A stretch of 64,000 nucleotides of DNA from an uncultured Bacteroidales bacterium. Lineage in GTDB: Bacteria > Bacteroidota > Bacteroidia > Bacteroidales > UBA932. The notes below the pieces were generated by a model. It worked only from the letters and a program-made list of their open reading frames with translations, did not search any database and was not told the DNA's origin. A program made the position numbers and the translations under genes. Positions 1-8,931 of this stretch are shown here, one piece after another. The stretch covers positions 98,999 through 162,998 of the forward strand of contig CAKVDS010000001.1 in NCBI GenBank assembly GCA_934726455.1. The letters run 5' to 3'. Each line of letters opens with the position of its first letter. The first letter of the stretch is position 1.

Positions 1-1
1 A

Positions 2-379
2 TTCTCACTGCGTGCGGGTTTGTCATCAGTGACTTCTCCGGAGCGCCACTGGACCAATAACGAGGGTGTTGACGTCACTGCCGATGATTTTCTCAATGAT
101 TTCAACTCCTACAGCGGCAGCATGAAAAAACTGGTGTCCCAGCACTACTATGGTGACAGGACGTCTTCACTTTCGTTCGGTTTCGGCTATTCGTCTCCGG
201 GATCTTTCTTCGCCGATTTTGCGGTGAAGTGCACAAAATATCCGGAGACAGTGTTCTCCCCTTATTACGATTACGACAATTACAATGCGGCCGGTTTGGA
301 GACAAACACCAAGTCACCGCGCATATCAAACAGACCAACTCTCTGGAATGCAGCCCTTACTTTTGGCTGGAGATTCTAG
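2..379 (+). CDS. outer-membrane beta-barrel protein, C-terminal part (gene enters from the left edge)
   Basis: The frame is open from base 2 of the window, so the start codon lies outside and only about 125 C-terminal residues are visible. They alternate polar and aromatic residues as in beta strands (LSFGFGYSS, FFADFAV) and end in a C-terminal phenylalanine after LTFGWRF, the usual signal for insertion by the Bam complex. The pattern resembles the end of OmpP1/FadL/TodX-type hydrophobic-compound transporters of Bacteroidota, but too little is present to assign a family firmly. It ends 17 bp before lpxD on the same strand. A TTG at position 20 is only an internal codon. Confidence 0.6.
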   Translation, partial: FSLRAGLSSVTSPERHWTNNEGVDVTADDFLNDFNSYSGSMKKLVSQHYYGDRTSSLSFGFGYSSPGSFFADFAVKCTKYPETVFSPYYDYDNYNAAGLETNTKSPRISNRPTLWNAALTFGWRF

Positions 380-396
380 AAACTTCTTGAAATTCA

Positions 397-1383
397 ATGG
401 AATTTACCGCTAGACAACTTGCCGAGGTTCTCAATGGGACAGTGGAAGGCAATCCTGGGGAGAAAGTCTCCTCATTCGCGAAGATAGAACACGGCAAGCC
501 GGGGCAGCTCTGCTTCCTCGCCAATCCGAAGTACGAACAGTATGCCTACAGCAGCAAGGCTTCTGTCCTGCTTGTAAACAAAGACTTTGAACCGAAGCAA
601 CCTGTTGCTCCGACGCTTGTGAGAGTGGACAATGCCTATTCCGCACTGGCGGATCTGCTCAAATATGTGTCAGACCACAACAAGCAGTACAGGCGTCACC
701 GTGGCCGCTGCCATATCGCATGGAATGCCAAGATAGGGAAAAGGGTCTCTGTCGGAGACTATGTCACAATAGGCAAGGGCTGCACTGTGGGCGACTGCAC
801 AAAAATATATGACAATGTCACAATCGGTGCCGGTACGAAGATAGGCTCCTACTGCATAATATATCCCGGGGTGCACATTTTCCCGGGGATGGTCATAGGC
901 GACCGGGTGATCCTGCATGCCGGCTGTATCATCGGAGATGACGGTTTCGGGAACGCCCCTCAGCCTGACGGCACTTGGCGCAAGATAGAGCATGTGGGCA
1001 ACGTGGTGATAGGCAATGATGTGGAGATAGGCTCGAATACGACTGTTGACAGGGCTCCGATGGAATCCACCATAATAGAGGACGGTGTCAGGATAGACAA
1101 CCTTTGCCAGATAGCCCACAATGTCGTGGTGGGAGAGAATACGGCGATTGCTGCGCTTACAGGAATAGCCGGCTCTTCCAAGATCGGAAAGGGCTGCATT
1201 TTTGCCGGTCAGGTGGGCATTTCCGGGCATATCACGATAGCCGACAAGACTACGATATGCGCCAAGACCGGAGTTATCGGCAATGTGCGCAAACCGGGCC
1301 AGACGCTCTTCGGTATCCCTGCCCTGCCGCACGGGACATACCTGCGGGCTTATGCCAAGTTCAAGCAGTCCGGTGAGGAATAA
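397..1383 (+). CDS. lpxD: UDP-3-O-(3-hydroxyacyl)glucosamine N-acyltransferase LpxD
   Basis: LpxD adds the second 3-hydroxyacyl chain, from acyl-ACP, to the amino group of UDP-3-O-acylglucosamine, the third step of lipid A synthesis in the cytoplasm. The protein has 328 residues, close to the usual 340. Residues 1 to about 100 form the uridine-binding domain, followed by about ten left-handed beta-helix hexapeptide turns ([18 protein letters not shown] and so on) and a C-terminal helix. The catalytic histidine is expected at H241 in [10 protein letters not shown]. The DDGFGNAP segment near residue 180 is typical of the family. It is the first of three consecutive lipid A genes. Confidence 0.95.
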   Translation: MEFTARQLAEVLNGTVEGNPGEKVSSFAKIEHGKPGQLCFLANPKYEQYAYSSKASVLLVNKDFEPKQPVAPTLVRVDNAYSALADLLKYVSDHNKQYRRHRGRCHIAWNAKIGKRVSVGDYVTIGKGCTVGDCTKIYDNVTIGAGTKIGSYCIIYPGVHIFPGMVIGDRVILHAGCIIGDDGFGNAPQPDGTWRKIEHVGNVVIGNDVEIGSNTTVDRAPMESTIIEDGVRIDNLCQIAHNVVVGENTAIAALTGIAGSSKIGKGCIFAGQVGISGHITIADKTTICAKTGVIGNVRKPGQTLFGIPALPHGTYLRAYAKFKQSGEE

Positions 1384-1394
1384 AAAATTTTTTC

Positions 1395-1402
1395 TATCTT
1401 TG
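1395..1402 (+). promoter_or_regulatory. Bacteroidota -7 promoter box before lpxC
   Basis: TATCTTTG matches TAnnTTTG and ends 7 bp before the lpxC ATG, so a transcript from here would have almost no leader. No clear -33 TTG is found at the expected distance, so activity is inferred from the -7 box alone. Confidence 0.45.
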
Positions 1403-1409
1403 CGCCCCG

Positions 1410-2306
1410 ATGAATCAACAGACAGTAATTAAGGAATACACCTTCGAGGGAAGAGGGCTTCACACAGGCTGTTACGCGCATCTTACCATCTGCCCTGCCC
1501 CGGAGAACTTCGGAATACGCTTCCTCCGTACAGATGTGGAGGTGGAAATTCCGGCGCTTGCCAGCAAGGTGAGCAGGACAGACAGAAGCACCACCATCTC
1601 AGAAGGAGATGTACAGGTGGTCACCATAGAGCACCTTCTTTCGGCCCTTACCGGGCTTGGTGTGGACAATGCTCTGATTAAGATAGACAACGTGGAAGTG
1701 CCTGTGCTTGACGGCAGCGCGGAGTGCTATGTGCGCGCGATTGCCCCGGACGGACTCCACGAACAGGCTGCCGAGAGACATTATATCACCCTCGGGGAAG
1801 AGGTCGAGGTCAGGGATGAAAGCACCGGCTCATGGGTCAAGATCACCCCGGCGGAAAGCCTCTCCTATGACGTGACCGTGGATTTCAATTCTCGCGTGCT
1901 CGGGGTACAGAAAGCCCATTGGAGCGAGAATGCCGACTATGTCGCCCAGGTCGCACCATGCCGCACCTTCTGCTTCTTCCATGAGCTCGAGGCCCTCGCA
2001 TCAAGAGGACTTGTCAAGGGCGGGGATGTGGACAACGCGATAGTGATAGTGGAGCATCCGGTCACCAAGGAGCAGATAGACAAGATGTGTGTGCTTTTCG
2101 GCCAGCCGCGTCTCTCCGTTACGGACAACGGCTATCTGAGCAATCTCAAGCTTCATTTTCCGAACGAATGCGGCAGGCACAAACTTCTCGACCTGATCGG
2201 TGACATGCGTCTCGTGGGAGGTTATCTCAAGGCTCATGTCAGTGCATATAAACCTGGCCATAGAATCAACAGCGCCGCCGCTCGGGCTGTAATGGAAAAA
2301 ATCTGA
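1410..2306 (+). CDS. lpxC: UDP-3-O-acyl-N-acetylglucosamine deacetylase LpxC, not fused to FabZ
   Basis: LpxC is the zinc amidase that removes the acetyl group from UDP-3-O-acyl-GlcNAc, the committed step of lipid A synthesis. Expected zinc ligands are present: H75 in TIEHLLSAL, and H257 and D261 in GRHKLLD. The catalytic H284 is in KPGHRIN. At 298 residues it has the length of a stand-alone enzyme such as the one in E. coli. In many Bacteroidota LpxC continues into a C-terminal FabZ dehydratase of about 150 residues; here the stop codon comes right after the LpxC fold and lpxA starts 3 bp later, so FabZ is absent from this locus. Confidence 0.95.
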   Translation: MNQQTVIKEYTFEGRGLHTGCYAHLTICPAPENFGIRFLRTDVEVEIPALASKVSRTDRSTTISEGDVQVVTIEHLLSALTGLGVDNALIKIDNVEVPVLDGSAECYVRAIAPDGLHEQAAERHYITLGEEVEVRDESTGSWVKITPAESLSYDVTVDFNSRVLGVQKAHWSENADYVAQVAPCRTFCFFHELEALASRGLVKGGDVDNAIVIVEHPVTKEQIDKMCVLFGQPRLSVTDNGYLSNLKLHFPNECGRHKLLDLIGDMRLVGGYLKAHVSAYKPGHRINSAAARAVMEKI

Positions 2307-2309
2307 GTT

Positions 2310-3122
2310 ATGGTAAAAATTCATCCTCTTGCGACCGTCAGCGCAAATGCAAAACTTGGCGATAATGTTGAGGTAGGACCTTACGCTTTCATAGATGACA
2401 ATGTCGAGATCGGCGACAACTGCAAGATATACCCTCATGCCAACATCTTTCCGTATGTGAAGATCGGCAACCATTGTGAAGTGTTTCCGGGGGCTGTAGT
2501 AGGCGGTGTTCCGCAGGATCTCAAGTTTGACGGCGAGGTGACTTACGTCGAGATCGGCGACTATGTGACCATCCGCGAGTGCGCCACCATCAACCGCGGC
2601 ACCAAGGCCAGCGGCAAAGGCGTGACAAAAATCGGCGATCACACCTTGATCATGTCTTATGTGCATGTGGCACACGACTGCCGTGTCGGCAACCATTGCA
2701 TTCTCGTGAGCTATGTGGGTATCGCCGGCGAGACGGATGTGGATGACTGGGCCATCATCGGCGGCAACACTGCCGTGCACCAGTTCTCCCACATCGGCAC
2801 CCACGCCATGGTTGGCGGCTGCTCTGCGGTCAACAAGGACATCCCTCCATATTCGATATGCGGACGGACTCCGATATGTTATGCGGGCATCAATATAGTC
2901 GGCCTGCGCAGAAGAGGTTTCGAGTCAGACACTATCCGCAATATCAAGGATATCTATGATACGATCTACTATCAGGGAATGAACATCTCCGATGGCTGTG
3001 CCAGGGTGGAGGCCGGATTCCCGCAGTCGGTGGAGCGTGACAATATCCTCAACTTCATAAAGAACTCCAAGAGAGGTATCGTCCGTGCCGGCGATGTTTC
3101 CGCCAAGGGCGGCATCGACTAG
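2310..3122 (+). CDS. lpxA: UDP-N-acetylglucosamine O-acyltransferase LpxA
   Basis: LpxA transfers a 3-hydroxyacyl chain from ACP to the 3-OH of UDP-GlcNAc, the first lipid A step. The 270-residue protein starts with hexapeptide repeats making a left-handed beta helix (residues 1 to about 190) and ends in an alpha-helical domain from about 195. The catalytic histidine corresponds to H122 in YVHVAHDCRVGN. GGVPQDLKF near residue 65 is a strong LpxA hallmark. It follows lpxC by 3 bp and is therefore probably translated with it. The order lpxD-lpxC-lpxA is conserved in the phylum. Confidence 0.95.
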   Translation: MVKIHPLATVSANAKLGDNVEVGPYAFIDDNVEIGDNCKIYPHANIFPYVKIGNHCEVFPGAVVGGVPQDLKFDGEVTYVEIGDYVTIRECATINRGTKASGKGVTKIGDHTLIMSYVHVAHDCRVGNHCILVSYVGIAGETDVDDWAIIGGNTAVHQFSHIGTHAMVGGCSAVNKDIPPYSICGRTPICYAGINIVGLRRRGFESDTIRNIKDIYDTIYYQGMNISDGCARVEAGFPQSVERDNILNFIKNSKRGIVRAGDVSAKGGID

Positions 3123-3124
3123 GC

Positions 3125-3718
3125 GTGACCCTTACGATAGCATATTTCCCTCCGATAGAATACTTTGCGATTCTCGCAAAGTATTCTTCGGTTTATATCG
3201 AGGCCTGCGAGAACTACCAGAAGCAGTCTTATCGTAACCGCTGTCTGTTCTATGCTTCCGACGGAGTCCAGTCGCTTTCTTTTCCTGTGCGGCACAGGGC
3301 AGGCTCCATCAATATCCCTATCAAGGAAGTGGAGGTTGACTATTCCACGCCATGGGTGGCCAAGACAGAACGCTGCATAGACACTGCATACCGTTCTTCC
3401 GCGTTCTTCGAGTATTACCGCGATCCTCTTTTCTCCATTCTTGATTCGCACCCGGTGACGCTATGGGAACTTGACATGGCTCTGATCCGCTTTTTCATTG
3501 ACCGTCTGGGGCTCGTGACACAGTTGGTCGAGACTTCGTCGTATGTGGGGGCGGATGTGGATATACATCCTAAAAGGCCTGACTCAATCCTTTCTGAACT
3601 TGGATTGGACAGGCCTTATTATCAGGTGTTTGCGGATAAACTTGGATTCAAGCCAAACCTTTCCGTGATGGACCTCCTGTTCAACGAGGGGCCATCCGGT
3701 CTGGACTTTATTCTTTAG
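3125..3718 (+). CDS. WbqC-like family protein
   Basis: This 197-residue protein resembles the WbqC-like family, whose members occur in or near lipopolysaccharide and O-antigen loci; the biochemical role is not settled. Visible features are the N-terminal AYFPPIEYFAILAKY segment, an NRCLFYASDG...SFPV stretch and the WVAKTERCIDTAYRSSAFFEYY segment typical of the family. The start is GTG at 3125, 2 bp after the lpxA stop, so it is likely the last gene of the lipid A operon. Its 3' end overlaps the convergent lipoprotein gene by 11 bp. Confidence 0.75.
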   Translation: MTLTIAYFPPIEYFAILAKYSSVYIEACENYQKQSYRNRCLFYASDGVQSLSFPVRHRAGSINIPIKEVEVDYSTPWVAKTERCIDTAYRSSAFFEYYRDPLFSILDSHPVTLWELDMALIRFFIDRLGLVTQLVETSSYVGADVDIHPKRPDSILSELGLDRPYYQVFADKLGFKPNLSVMDLLFNEGPSGLDFIL

Positions 3719-4154
3719 GCTCTTCGCCGCCTTCGCCCTCTTCGCCTTTTTCGGCATCCGGGTCATGAACCCAGTAGACTGCGCTCACTGCTCCCATGTT
3801 GCCTTTGCTGGAGAACATGTACAGCGCCAGACATACCTGATCATCCTTGCCCAAAAGCGCCAGCACCTCATCGTTTGTGAAGGCCTTTATGTCATTCTCG
3901 AACATGTCACAGCCGTAGACGGTGGCATCGTAGTACGGGCCGTGGAAGGAATAGGTCTTGTCGAAGTCGATTTTGGACTTGAAATATTCTTCGATGGCTT
4001 TGCTTTGCTCTTCTTTTTTGTCCTCATCCTCTTCGCTGAGATAAATCAGTGTCTGGTATTGGAATGTGTAGTTGTCCACCTGGTCGAGGTCGCAGCCGGT
4101 GAGCATCAGCGCCCCGAAAAGCACAAAGGCTATTTTCTTGAAAAAGTGTTTCAT
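3708..4154 (-). CDS. small lipoprotein of unknown function
   Basis: I do not recognise a family. The 148-residue product starts at the ATG at 4154 with a lipoprotein signal (MKHFFKKIAFVLFGALMLTG followed by Cys), so it is exported and lipidated. The mature part is acidic, with an EEDEDKKEEQ stretch and a terminal Glu/Gly-rich tail (EKGEEGEGGEEPKE). The reading frame continues upstream to 4436 but that part runs over the promoter region and into rimP and has no coding character. A -7 box (TACTTTTG, minus strand, 4174-4181) lies about 20 bp upstream. The gene is divergent from rimP and convergent with the WbqC-like gene. Confidence 0.7.
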   Translation of the reverse strand: MKHFFKKIAFVLFGALMLTGCDLDQVDNYTFQYQTLIYLSEEDEDKKEEQSKAIEEYFKSKIDFDKTYSFHGPYYDATVYGCDMFENDIKAFTNDEVLALLGKDDQVCLALYMFSSKGNMGAVSAVYWVHDPDAEKGEEGEGGEEPKE

Positions 4155-4187
4155 TTTTATGTGTGATTTTGTGCAAAAGTACAAAAT

Positions 4188-4219
4188 TTTGTGCGTTTCG
4201 GAAAATATTCTTACCTTTG
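4188..4219 (+). promoter_or_regulatory. promoter of rimP-nusA-infB
   Basis: TTTG at 4188-4191, a 20-bp spacer and TACCTTTG at 4212-4219 make a textbook Bacteroidota housekeeping promoter. The leader to rimP is about 55 nt and contains a run of nine T at 4255-4263. Confidence 0.75.
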
Positions 4220-4277
4220 TGCTTGTGAGTGGATGGAAGGCCGGGCGGTCTTCCTTTTTTTTTAACGGATTGAATAT

Positions 4278-4556
4278 ATGGACCTGCTGAAATTCAAGGA
4301 AGTGGTGGAGAACGCCGCAAGAGAGCGAGGCTGCATCGTGGCCGACATGTCTCTCAATGACGATGACAATGTGTTTGAAGTGATTATCGACAAGGACGCA
4401 TCTGATGTTGACCTTGCCGACTGCGAGTATGTCCACAGGGCGGTTCTGGCTGCTTTCGACAGGAACATTGAAGATTATGCCCTCACCGTGAGCTCTGCCG
4501 GGATTGATGCCGCGGAGGCTGACGCGATACTGAATTCAACAAACGAAAACATATAA
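4278..4556 (+). CDS. rimP: ribosome maturation factor RimP, N-terminal domain only
   Basis: RimP assists maturation of the 30S ribosomal subunit. Position directly before nusA and infB and the N-terminal domain pattern (VEVI-like FEVIIDKDASDVDLADCEYVHRA, then YALTVSSAGID) identify it. The usual protein has about 150 residues with an N-terminal alpha/beta domain and a C-terminal SH3-like domain. This one stops at residue 92, just after the SAGID motif that closes the N domain, so the SH3-like domain is missing. The stop overlaps the nusA start (TAATG). Either a genuinely shortened RimP or a truncation by mutation. Confidence 0.75.
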   Translation: MDLLKFKEVVENAARERGCIVADMSLNDDDNVFEVIIDKDASDVDLADCEYVHRAVLAAFDRNIEDYALTVSSAGIDAAEADAILNSTNENI

Positions 4557-5827
4557 TGGAAAAAGAAAAAGTAATCACCCTGATCGACGCGTTCAAGGAC
4601 TTCAAGGAAGAGAAGAACATTGACCGTCCGGTTATGATGCAGGTGCTCAAGGATGTGTTCCTGACCCAGATAGCCAAGACATACGGCTCGGCTGACAACT
4701 TCGATGTCATCGTCAATGTGGACAAGGGTACTTGCGAGATCTACCAGAACTTCGATGTCGTGGAGGAAGTGGAGAATCCGAATTCGGAGATCACCCTTGA
4801 GGGGATACGCGAGGATGGCGGAGACGCCGATGACTACGAGGTGGGTGACCAGTACTCCAAGAGGCTGCCGCTTGCGGCTTTCGGACGCCGCGGTATCCTG
4901 AACATCAGGCAGAACCTTCAGGGCCGTATCATGGACATAGAGAAGGCGAATGTATTCAAGAAATACTCGGAGAAGGTCGGTGAACTCTTCTACGGGGAGA
5001 TCTATCAGACCTGGTCCAAGGAGGTGCTGATCCTTGATGAAGACGGCAACGAACTCCACATCCCGAAGTCGGAGCAGATTCCGGGCGAGAGGTTCAAGAA
5101 GAGTGATTCTGTCAAGGCTATCATCAAGAGCGTGGAGATGAAAAACAATACCACGCCGTACATAACATTGAGCCGCACATCCAACGAGTTCCTCGAAAGG
5201 CTCTTCGAGCAGGAGGTTCCGGAGATTGCCGACGGTCTCATCACAGTCAAGAAAGTCGTCCGTGTGCCTGGCGAGAGGGCCAAGGTTGCCGTCGAGTCTT
5301 ATGATGACCGCATCGACCCTATCGGCGCCTGCATCGGTGTCAAGGGCAGCCGAATCATGGGCATCGTGCGCGAGCTCCGCAACGAGAATATAGATGTCAT
5401 CCAGTGGTCACAGAATCCGAAACTCATGATTCAGCGTGCGCTCAGCCCGGCGATGGTCTCAGCCATAGAGATGGGGGACGGCCCGGAGGACAAGGTGAAG
5501 GTGTTCATGCTGCCGGATCAGGTCAGCAAGGGTATCGGACGCCATGGTGTCAATATCCAGCTTGCCGGCATGCTTGTGGGACGCGAGATAGAGGTCTACA
5601 GGGAACTTCCGAAGGGTGAGGATTCGGATGATGAGGAGGATGTACTGCTCAGTGAGTTCTCTGACGTGATCGACCAGTGGGTGATCGACCGTCTCGAGTC
5701 TATCGGCTGCGACACGGCCAAGAGCGTGCTCGCTCTCACCCCGGAGGATATCGCCAAGCGGGCGGATCTTGAAGATGAGACCGTCGCGGATGTCTTCAGA
5801 GTATTAAAAGCAGAATTCGAGGATTAG
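4556..5827 (+). CDS. nusA: transcription termination/antitermination factor NusA
   Basis: NusA binds RNA polymerase and nascent RNA and modulates pausing, termination and antitermination. The 423-residue protein shows the N-terminal polymerase-binding domain (residues 1 to about 125), an S1 domain (about 130-200, [18 protein letters not shown]), and two KH domains ([36 protein letters not shown]). The C-terminal part keeps one helix-hairpin-like segment ([20 protein letters not shown]). Length fits Bacteroidota NusA, which lack the long E. coli C-terminal extension. It overlaps the stop of rimP by one base and is followed 4 bp later by infB. Confidence 0.95.
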   Translation: MEKEKVITLIDAFKDFKEEKNIDRPVMMQVLKDVFLTQIAKTYGSADNFDVIVNVDKGTCEIYQNFDVVEEVENPNSEITLEGIREDGGDADDYEVGDQYSKRLPLAAFGRRGILNIRQNLQGRIMDIEKANVFKKYSEKVGELFYGEIYQTWSKEVLILDEDGNELHIPKSEQIPGERFKKSDSVKAIIKSVEMKNNTTPYITLSRTSNEFLERLFEQEVPEIADGLITVKKVVRVPGERAKVAVESYDDRIDPIGACIGVKGSRIMGIVRELRNENIDVIQWSQNPKLMIQRALSPAMVSAIEMGDGPEDKVKVFMLPDQVSKGIGRHGVNIQLAGMLVGREIEVYRELPKGEDSDDEEDVLLSEFSDVIDQWVIDRLESIGCDTAKSVLALTPEDIAKRADLEDETVADVFRVLKAEFED

Positions 5828-5831
5828 GATA

Positions 5832-8723
5832 ATGGCAGAAATCAGATTAAATAAGATAATAAGACAATTCAATGTCGGCCTTGACGATCTCGTGGGATTC
5901 CTCCGCAAGATAGGTGTCGAGGTCGAGGCCAACCCGAACGGCAAGATCTCTGACGAGTATATGCCGGCCATCCGCCGCCAGTTCGGCAAAGACTTGGAAC
6001 TCAAGCAGGCAGCCGAAAAAGTGGATATCAAGATAACGGAGATTATCGAAAAGACGAACCGCAAGCAGAAGCAGGACGAAGATGAGGAGGAGCCGGAGCA
6101 TGAGACCATCATCAAGAGCAACACCTTCATCAATTCCAAGAAAGACCAGCCGGCGGTAAAGCCTGCGCCTGCACCGGCGCCGACCCCGGTATCAGTGGAG
6201 GAAAAGCCGCAGGAACCGGTGAAGCCTGAACCTGTGACACCGCAGCCGGAGAAGCCGTCCGCAGCGCCAGTCAAGGAGGAGACTCCTGAAGCAGCCAAGC
6301 CTGTGGAGGCGGCTCCGGTCCCGGAACAGAAGCCGGCCCCGGCCGAACCTGTAGAAAAGCCTGTCCCGGTGCCGGAAGTCAAGCCGGCCCCTGAGAAAAA
6401 AGCAGAAGCGTCTCCGGTTGTGGAAGTGAAACCTGCCGCCCCGGCAGTGCAGCATCAGAAGCCTGTACGCGTGGAGACCGCGCCTGCCGCTCAGGCAAAG
6501 CCGTCTCAACCTGAGGCTGAGGTGCAGAAACCTTCTACGGCTGACGCTTCCGGCCTCAAGGTCGTCGGTAAGATTGACTTGAGCCAGTTCGACCGCAAGC
6601 CGGCCAAGAAGCGCGAGCGCATAAGCAAGGGCACGCGCAAGGTGGATGTGGCCAAGGCGGGTGCGAATATCGAGAAATCTCCGAAGAAGGACAACAACAA
6701 GGACCGTCGTCAAGGCGGGCAGCAGGCGGCCCAGCAGCAGAATCAGGGCAAGGGACGCAAGCGCGACCGCGACCGTTTCAAGCCGGCTCTGACCGAAAGC
6801 CAGCAGGAGGAACTCCAGAAGGAGATCCAGAAGCAGGTCAAAGAGACTTATGCCAAGATGAACGAGGGCAAGAAGAACAACTTCGGAGCCAAGTACCGCA
6901 AGGAGAAGAGGGAGGCTGCCGCGCAGCGTACCCAAGACGAGATGGCGGAGGCGGCAGCGGAGCAGAAGGTATTGAAAGTTACGGAGTTTGTGACCGTCAA
7001 TGACCTTGCGACCCTCATGAACAACACCCCTGTGGTGAAGGTCATCGGCGCCTGCATGAGCCTCGGCCTCATGGTGTCCATCAATCAGAGACTTGATGCC
7101 GAGACCCTCGTGCTCGTTGCCGAGGAATTCGGCTACAAGGTCGAGTTCGTCACTGCCGACATCACCGAAGAGATCAACCAGTCCGAGCAGGTTGACCGTC
7201 CGGAGGATCTCAAGCCGCGTCCGCCTATCATCACTGTGATGGGACATGTGGACCATGGCAAGACATCCCTCCTTGATTATATCCGTAAATCCAATGTTAT
7301 TGCCGGTGAGGCCGGCGGTATCACCCAGCATATAGGTGCGTACAATGTCGAATTGCCGGACGGACGCCGGATAACGTTCCTGGATACCCCTGGACATGAG
7401 GCATTTACGGCCATGCGTGCCCGTGGTGCCCAGCTTACCGACCTTGCCATCATCATTGTCGCAGCTGACGATGCGGTGATGCCGCAGACAATCGAAGCCA
7501 TCAACCACGCTCAGGCTGCCAATGTCCCGATGGTGTTTGCCATCAACAAGATAGACAAGCCTGGTGCTGATCCGGACAAGATTCGCCGTCAGCTCGCTGA
7601 GATGAATATCCTCGTGGAGGACTGGGGCGGCAAGTACCAGTGTCAGGAGATTTCCGCCAAGAAGGGTCTCAATGTGGACAAACTTCTTGAGAAGGTGCTT
7701 CTTGAGACGGATCTTCTTGAACTCAAGGCCAATCCGGACAAGCTGGCGGTAGGTGCTGTCATTGAGTCTTCTCTCGACAAGGGGCGTGGCTATCTGGCTA
7801 CGGTGCTTGTGCAGGAAGGGACTCTGCGTCAGGGGGATGTGATGCTTTGTGGAAGTTATTACGGCAGGATAAAGTCGATGTTCAACGAGCGTGGGCAGAA
7901 AGTGACGGAGGCGGGTCCTTCGACACCTGTCTCAGTGCTCGGACTCAACGGGGCTCCGGCGGCAGGAGAGAAGTTCAATGTGATGGCTGACGAGAAGGAG
8001 GCCAAGAACATTGCCAACAAGCGCGAGCAGCTTCTCCGCATCCAGGGCATCAAGACCCAGAAGCACATGACCCTTGAGGAGATAGGACGTCGCATCGCTA
8101 TCGGTAATTTCAAGGAACTCAACATCATCGTCAAGGGCGATGTGGACGGCTCTGTCGAGGCGCTGTCGGACTCTCTCATCAAGCTTTCTACCGATGAGGT
8201 CAAGGTCAATGTGATCCACAAGGCTGTCGGTGGCATATCGGAGTCCGATGTGCTTCTTGCCGAGGCCTCCGATGCCGTGATTGTCGGCTTCCAGGTACGT
8301 CCTACCGTCGAGGCCCGCAGGGCCGCCGAGCGTGAGGGTATCGAAATCCGCCTCTACTCTGTCATCTACGACTGTATCAACGATGTCAAGGACGGTATCG
8401 AGGGCATGCTTGAGCCGGAGAAGAAAGAGGAGGTCATCGCGACTGCCGAGGTCAAGCAGACTTTCCGTATCAGCAAGGTCGGGACCATCGCCGGATGTAT
8501 CATCCGCGACGGCAAGATGGTGCAGAAGTCCAAGGTCCGTCTCATCCGCGACGGTATCGTGATCTATACCGGAGAACTCAGTTCCCTGCAGATAGGCAAG
8601 GATGCCGTCAAGGAGGTCATCGCCGGCAAGGAGTGCGGTATGACCATCGCCGGATACAATGACATCAAGGAGGGCGACATTATCGAGGCCTTCCAGATTG
8701 TCGAAGTCAAGAGGACGCTGTAG
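5832..8723 (+). CDS. infB: translation initiation factor IF-2
   Basis: IF-2 is the GTPase that places fMet-tRNA on the 30S subunit and promotes subunit joining. The 963-residue protein begins with an IF2_N-type domain ([21 protein letters not shown]), followed by a long Pro/Ala/Lys-rich linker (about 95-230) and a basic segment (about 255-310). A second IF2_N-like region lies near residues 375-440. The G domain starts near residue 465 with [14 protein letters not shown] (G1), DTPGHEAF (G3) and NKIDKPGAD (G4). The beta-barrel domains and C-terminal fMet-tRNA-binding domain follow. The length is normal for the phylum. It ends the rimP operon and is followed by a terminator. Confidence 0.97.
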   Translation: MAEIRLNKIIRQFNVGLDDLVGFLRKIGVEVEANPNGKISDEYMPAIRRQFGKDLELKQAAEKVDIKITEIIEKTNRKQKQDEDEEEPEHETIIKSNTFINSKKDQPAVKPAPAPAPTPVSVEEKPQEPVKPEPVTPQPEKPSAAPVKEETPEAAKPVEAAPVPEQKPAPAEPVEKPVPVPEVKPAPEKKAEASPVVEVKPAAPAVQHQKPVRVETAPAAQAKPSQPEAEVQKPSTADASGLKVVGKIDLSQFDRKPAKKRERISKGTRKVDVAKAGANIEKSPKKDNNKDRRQGGQQAAQQQNQGKGRKRDRDRFKPALTESQQEELQKEIQKQVKETYAKMNEGKKNNFGAKYRKEKREAAAQRTQDEMAEAAAEQKVLKVTEFVTVNDLATLMNNTPVVKVIGACMSLGLMVSINQRLDAETLVLVAEEFGYKVEFVTADITEEINQSEQVDRPEDLKPRPPIITVMGHVDHGKTSLLDYIRKSNVIAGEAGGITQHIGAYNVELPDGRRITFLDTPGHEAFTAMRARGAQLTDLAIIIVAADDAVMPQTIEAINHAQAANVPMVFAINKIDKPGADPDKIRRQLAEMNILVEDWGGKYQCQEISAKKGLNVDKLLEKVLLETDLLELKANPDKLAVGAVIESSLDKGRGYLATVLVQEGTLRQGDVMLCGSYYGRIKSMFNERGQKVTEAGPSTPVSVLGLNGAPAAGEKFNVMADEKEAKNIANKREQLLRIQGIKTQKHMTLEEIGRRIAIGNFKELNIIVKGDVDGSVEALSDSLIKLSTDEVKVNVIHKAVGGISESDVLLAEASDAVIVGFQVRPTVEARRAAEREGIEIRLYSVIYDCINDVKDGIEGMLEPEKKEEVIATAEVKQTFRISKVGTIAGCIIRDGKMVQKSKVRLIRDGIVIYTGELSSLQIGKDAVKEVIAGKECGMTIAGYNDIKEGDIIEAFQIVEVKRTL

Positions 8724-8747
8724 GCGTTTTGACTGAATATTTTGAGA

Positions 8748-8780
8748 CCCCGGTTGAAAAATGTTTTTCAGCCGGGGTTT
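8748..8780 (+). terminator. rho-independent terminator after infB
   Basis: Arms of 14 bp (8748-8761 and 8764-8777, one G-U pair) begin with CCCCGG and close on a short A/T-rich loop, followed by TTTT. It lies 24 bp after the infB stop. Confidence 0.85.
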
Positions 8781-8784
8781 TCAT

Positions 8785-8874
8785 GCGCCAAAACTCTCGT
8801 TTTATCATCGATTTGGCGCGCTTTTATAGTGTATAACGCGCCAAAACTCTCGTTTTATCATCGATTTGGCGCGC
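8785..8874. repeat. two direct copies of a 37-bp palindromic unit
   Basis: Copies at 8785-8821 and 8838-8874 appear identical and are separated by 16 bp. Each begins GCGCCAAA and ends TTTGGCGC(GC), so each is an interrupted palindrome with 8-bp arms around a 20-bp centre containing CTCGTTTTATCATCGA. The second copy ends 6 bp before the promoter of the ATPase gene that follows. Two units only and a 16-bp gap do not fit a CRISPR array. A double operator or a small repeat element are the main possibilities. Confidence 0.85.
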
Positions 8875-8880
8875 TATGGC

Positions 8881-8911
8881 TTGTTTTTCCGGAGTGTTTA
8901 CAGTATATTTG
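8881..8911 (+). promoter_or_regulatory. promoter of the ATPase gene at 8932
   Basis: TTG at 8881-8883, a 20-bp spacer and TATATTTG at 8904-8911 form a good Bacteroidota promoter. The ATG at 8932 is 20 bp beyond the -7 box. The palindromic repeats are immediately upstream. Confidence 0.7.
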
Positions 8912-8931
8912 CCAATACTAAGTATGTATAT

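Noticed and set aside
6192..7508. Open frame of 438 codons on the minus strand
   Set aside because: Antisense shadow of infB, low-complexity Arg/Leu-rich product.
8785..8874. Possible CRISPR array (two 37-bp repeats)
   Set aside because: Only two units, a 16-bp gap instead of a spacer of about 30 bp, palindromic repeats and no cas genes in the window.
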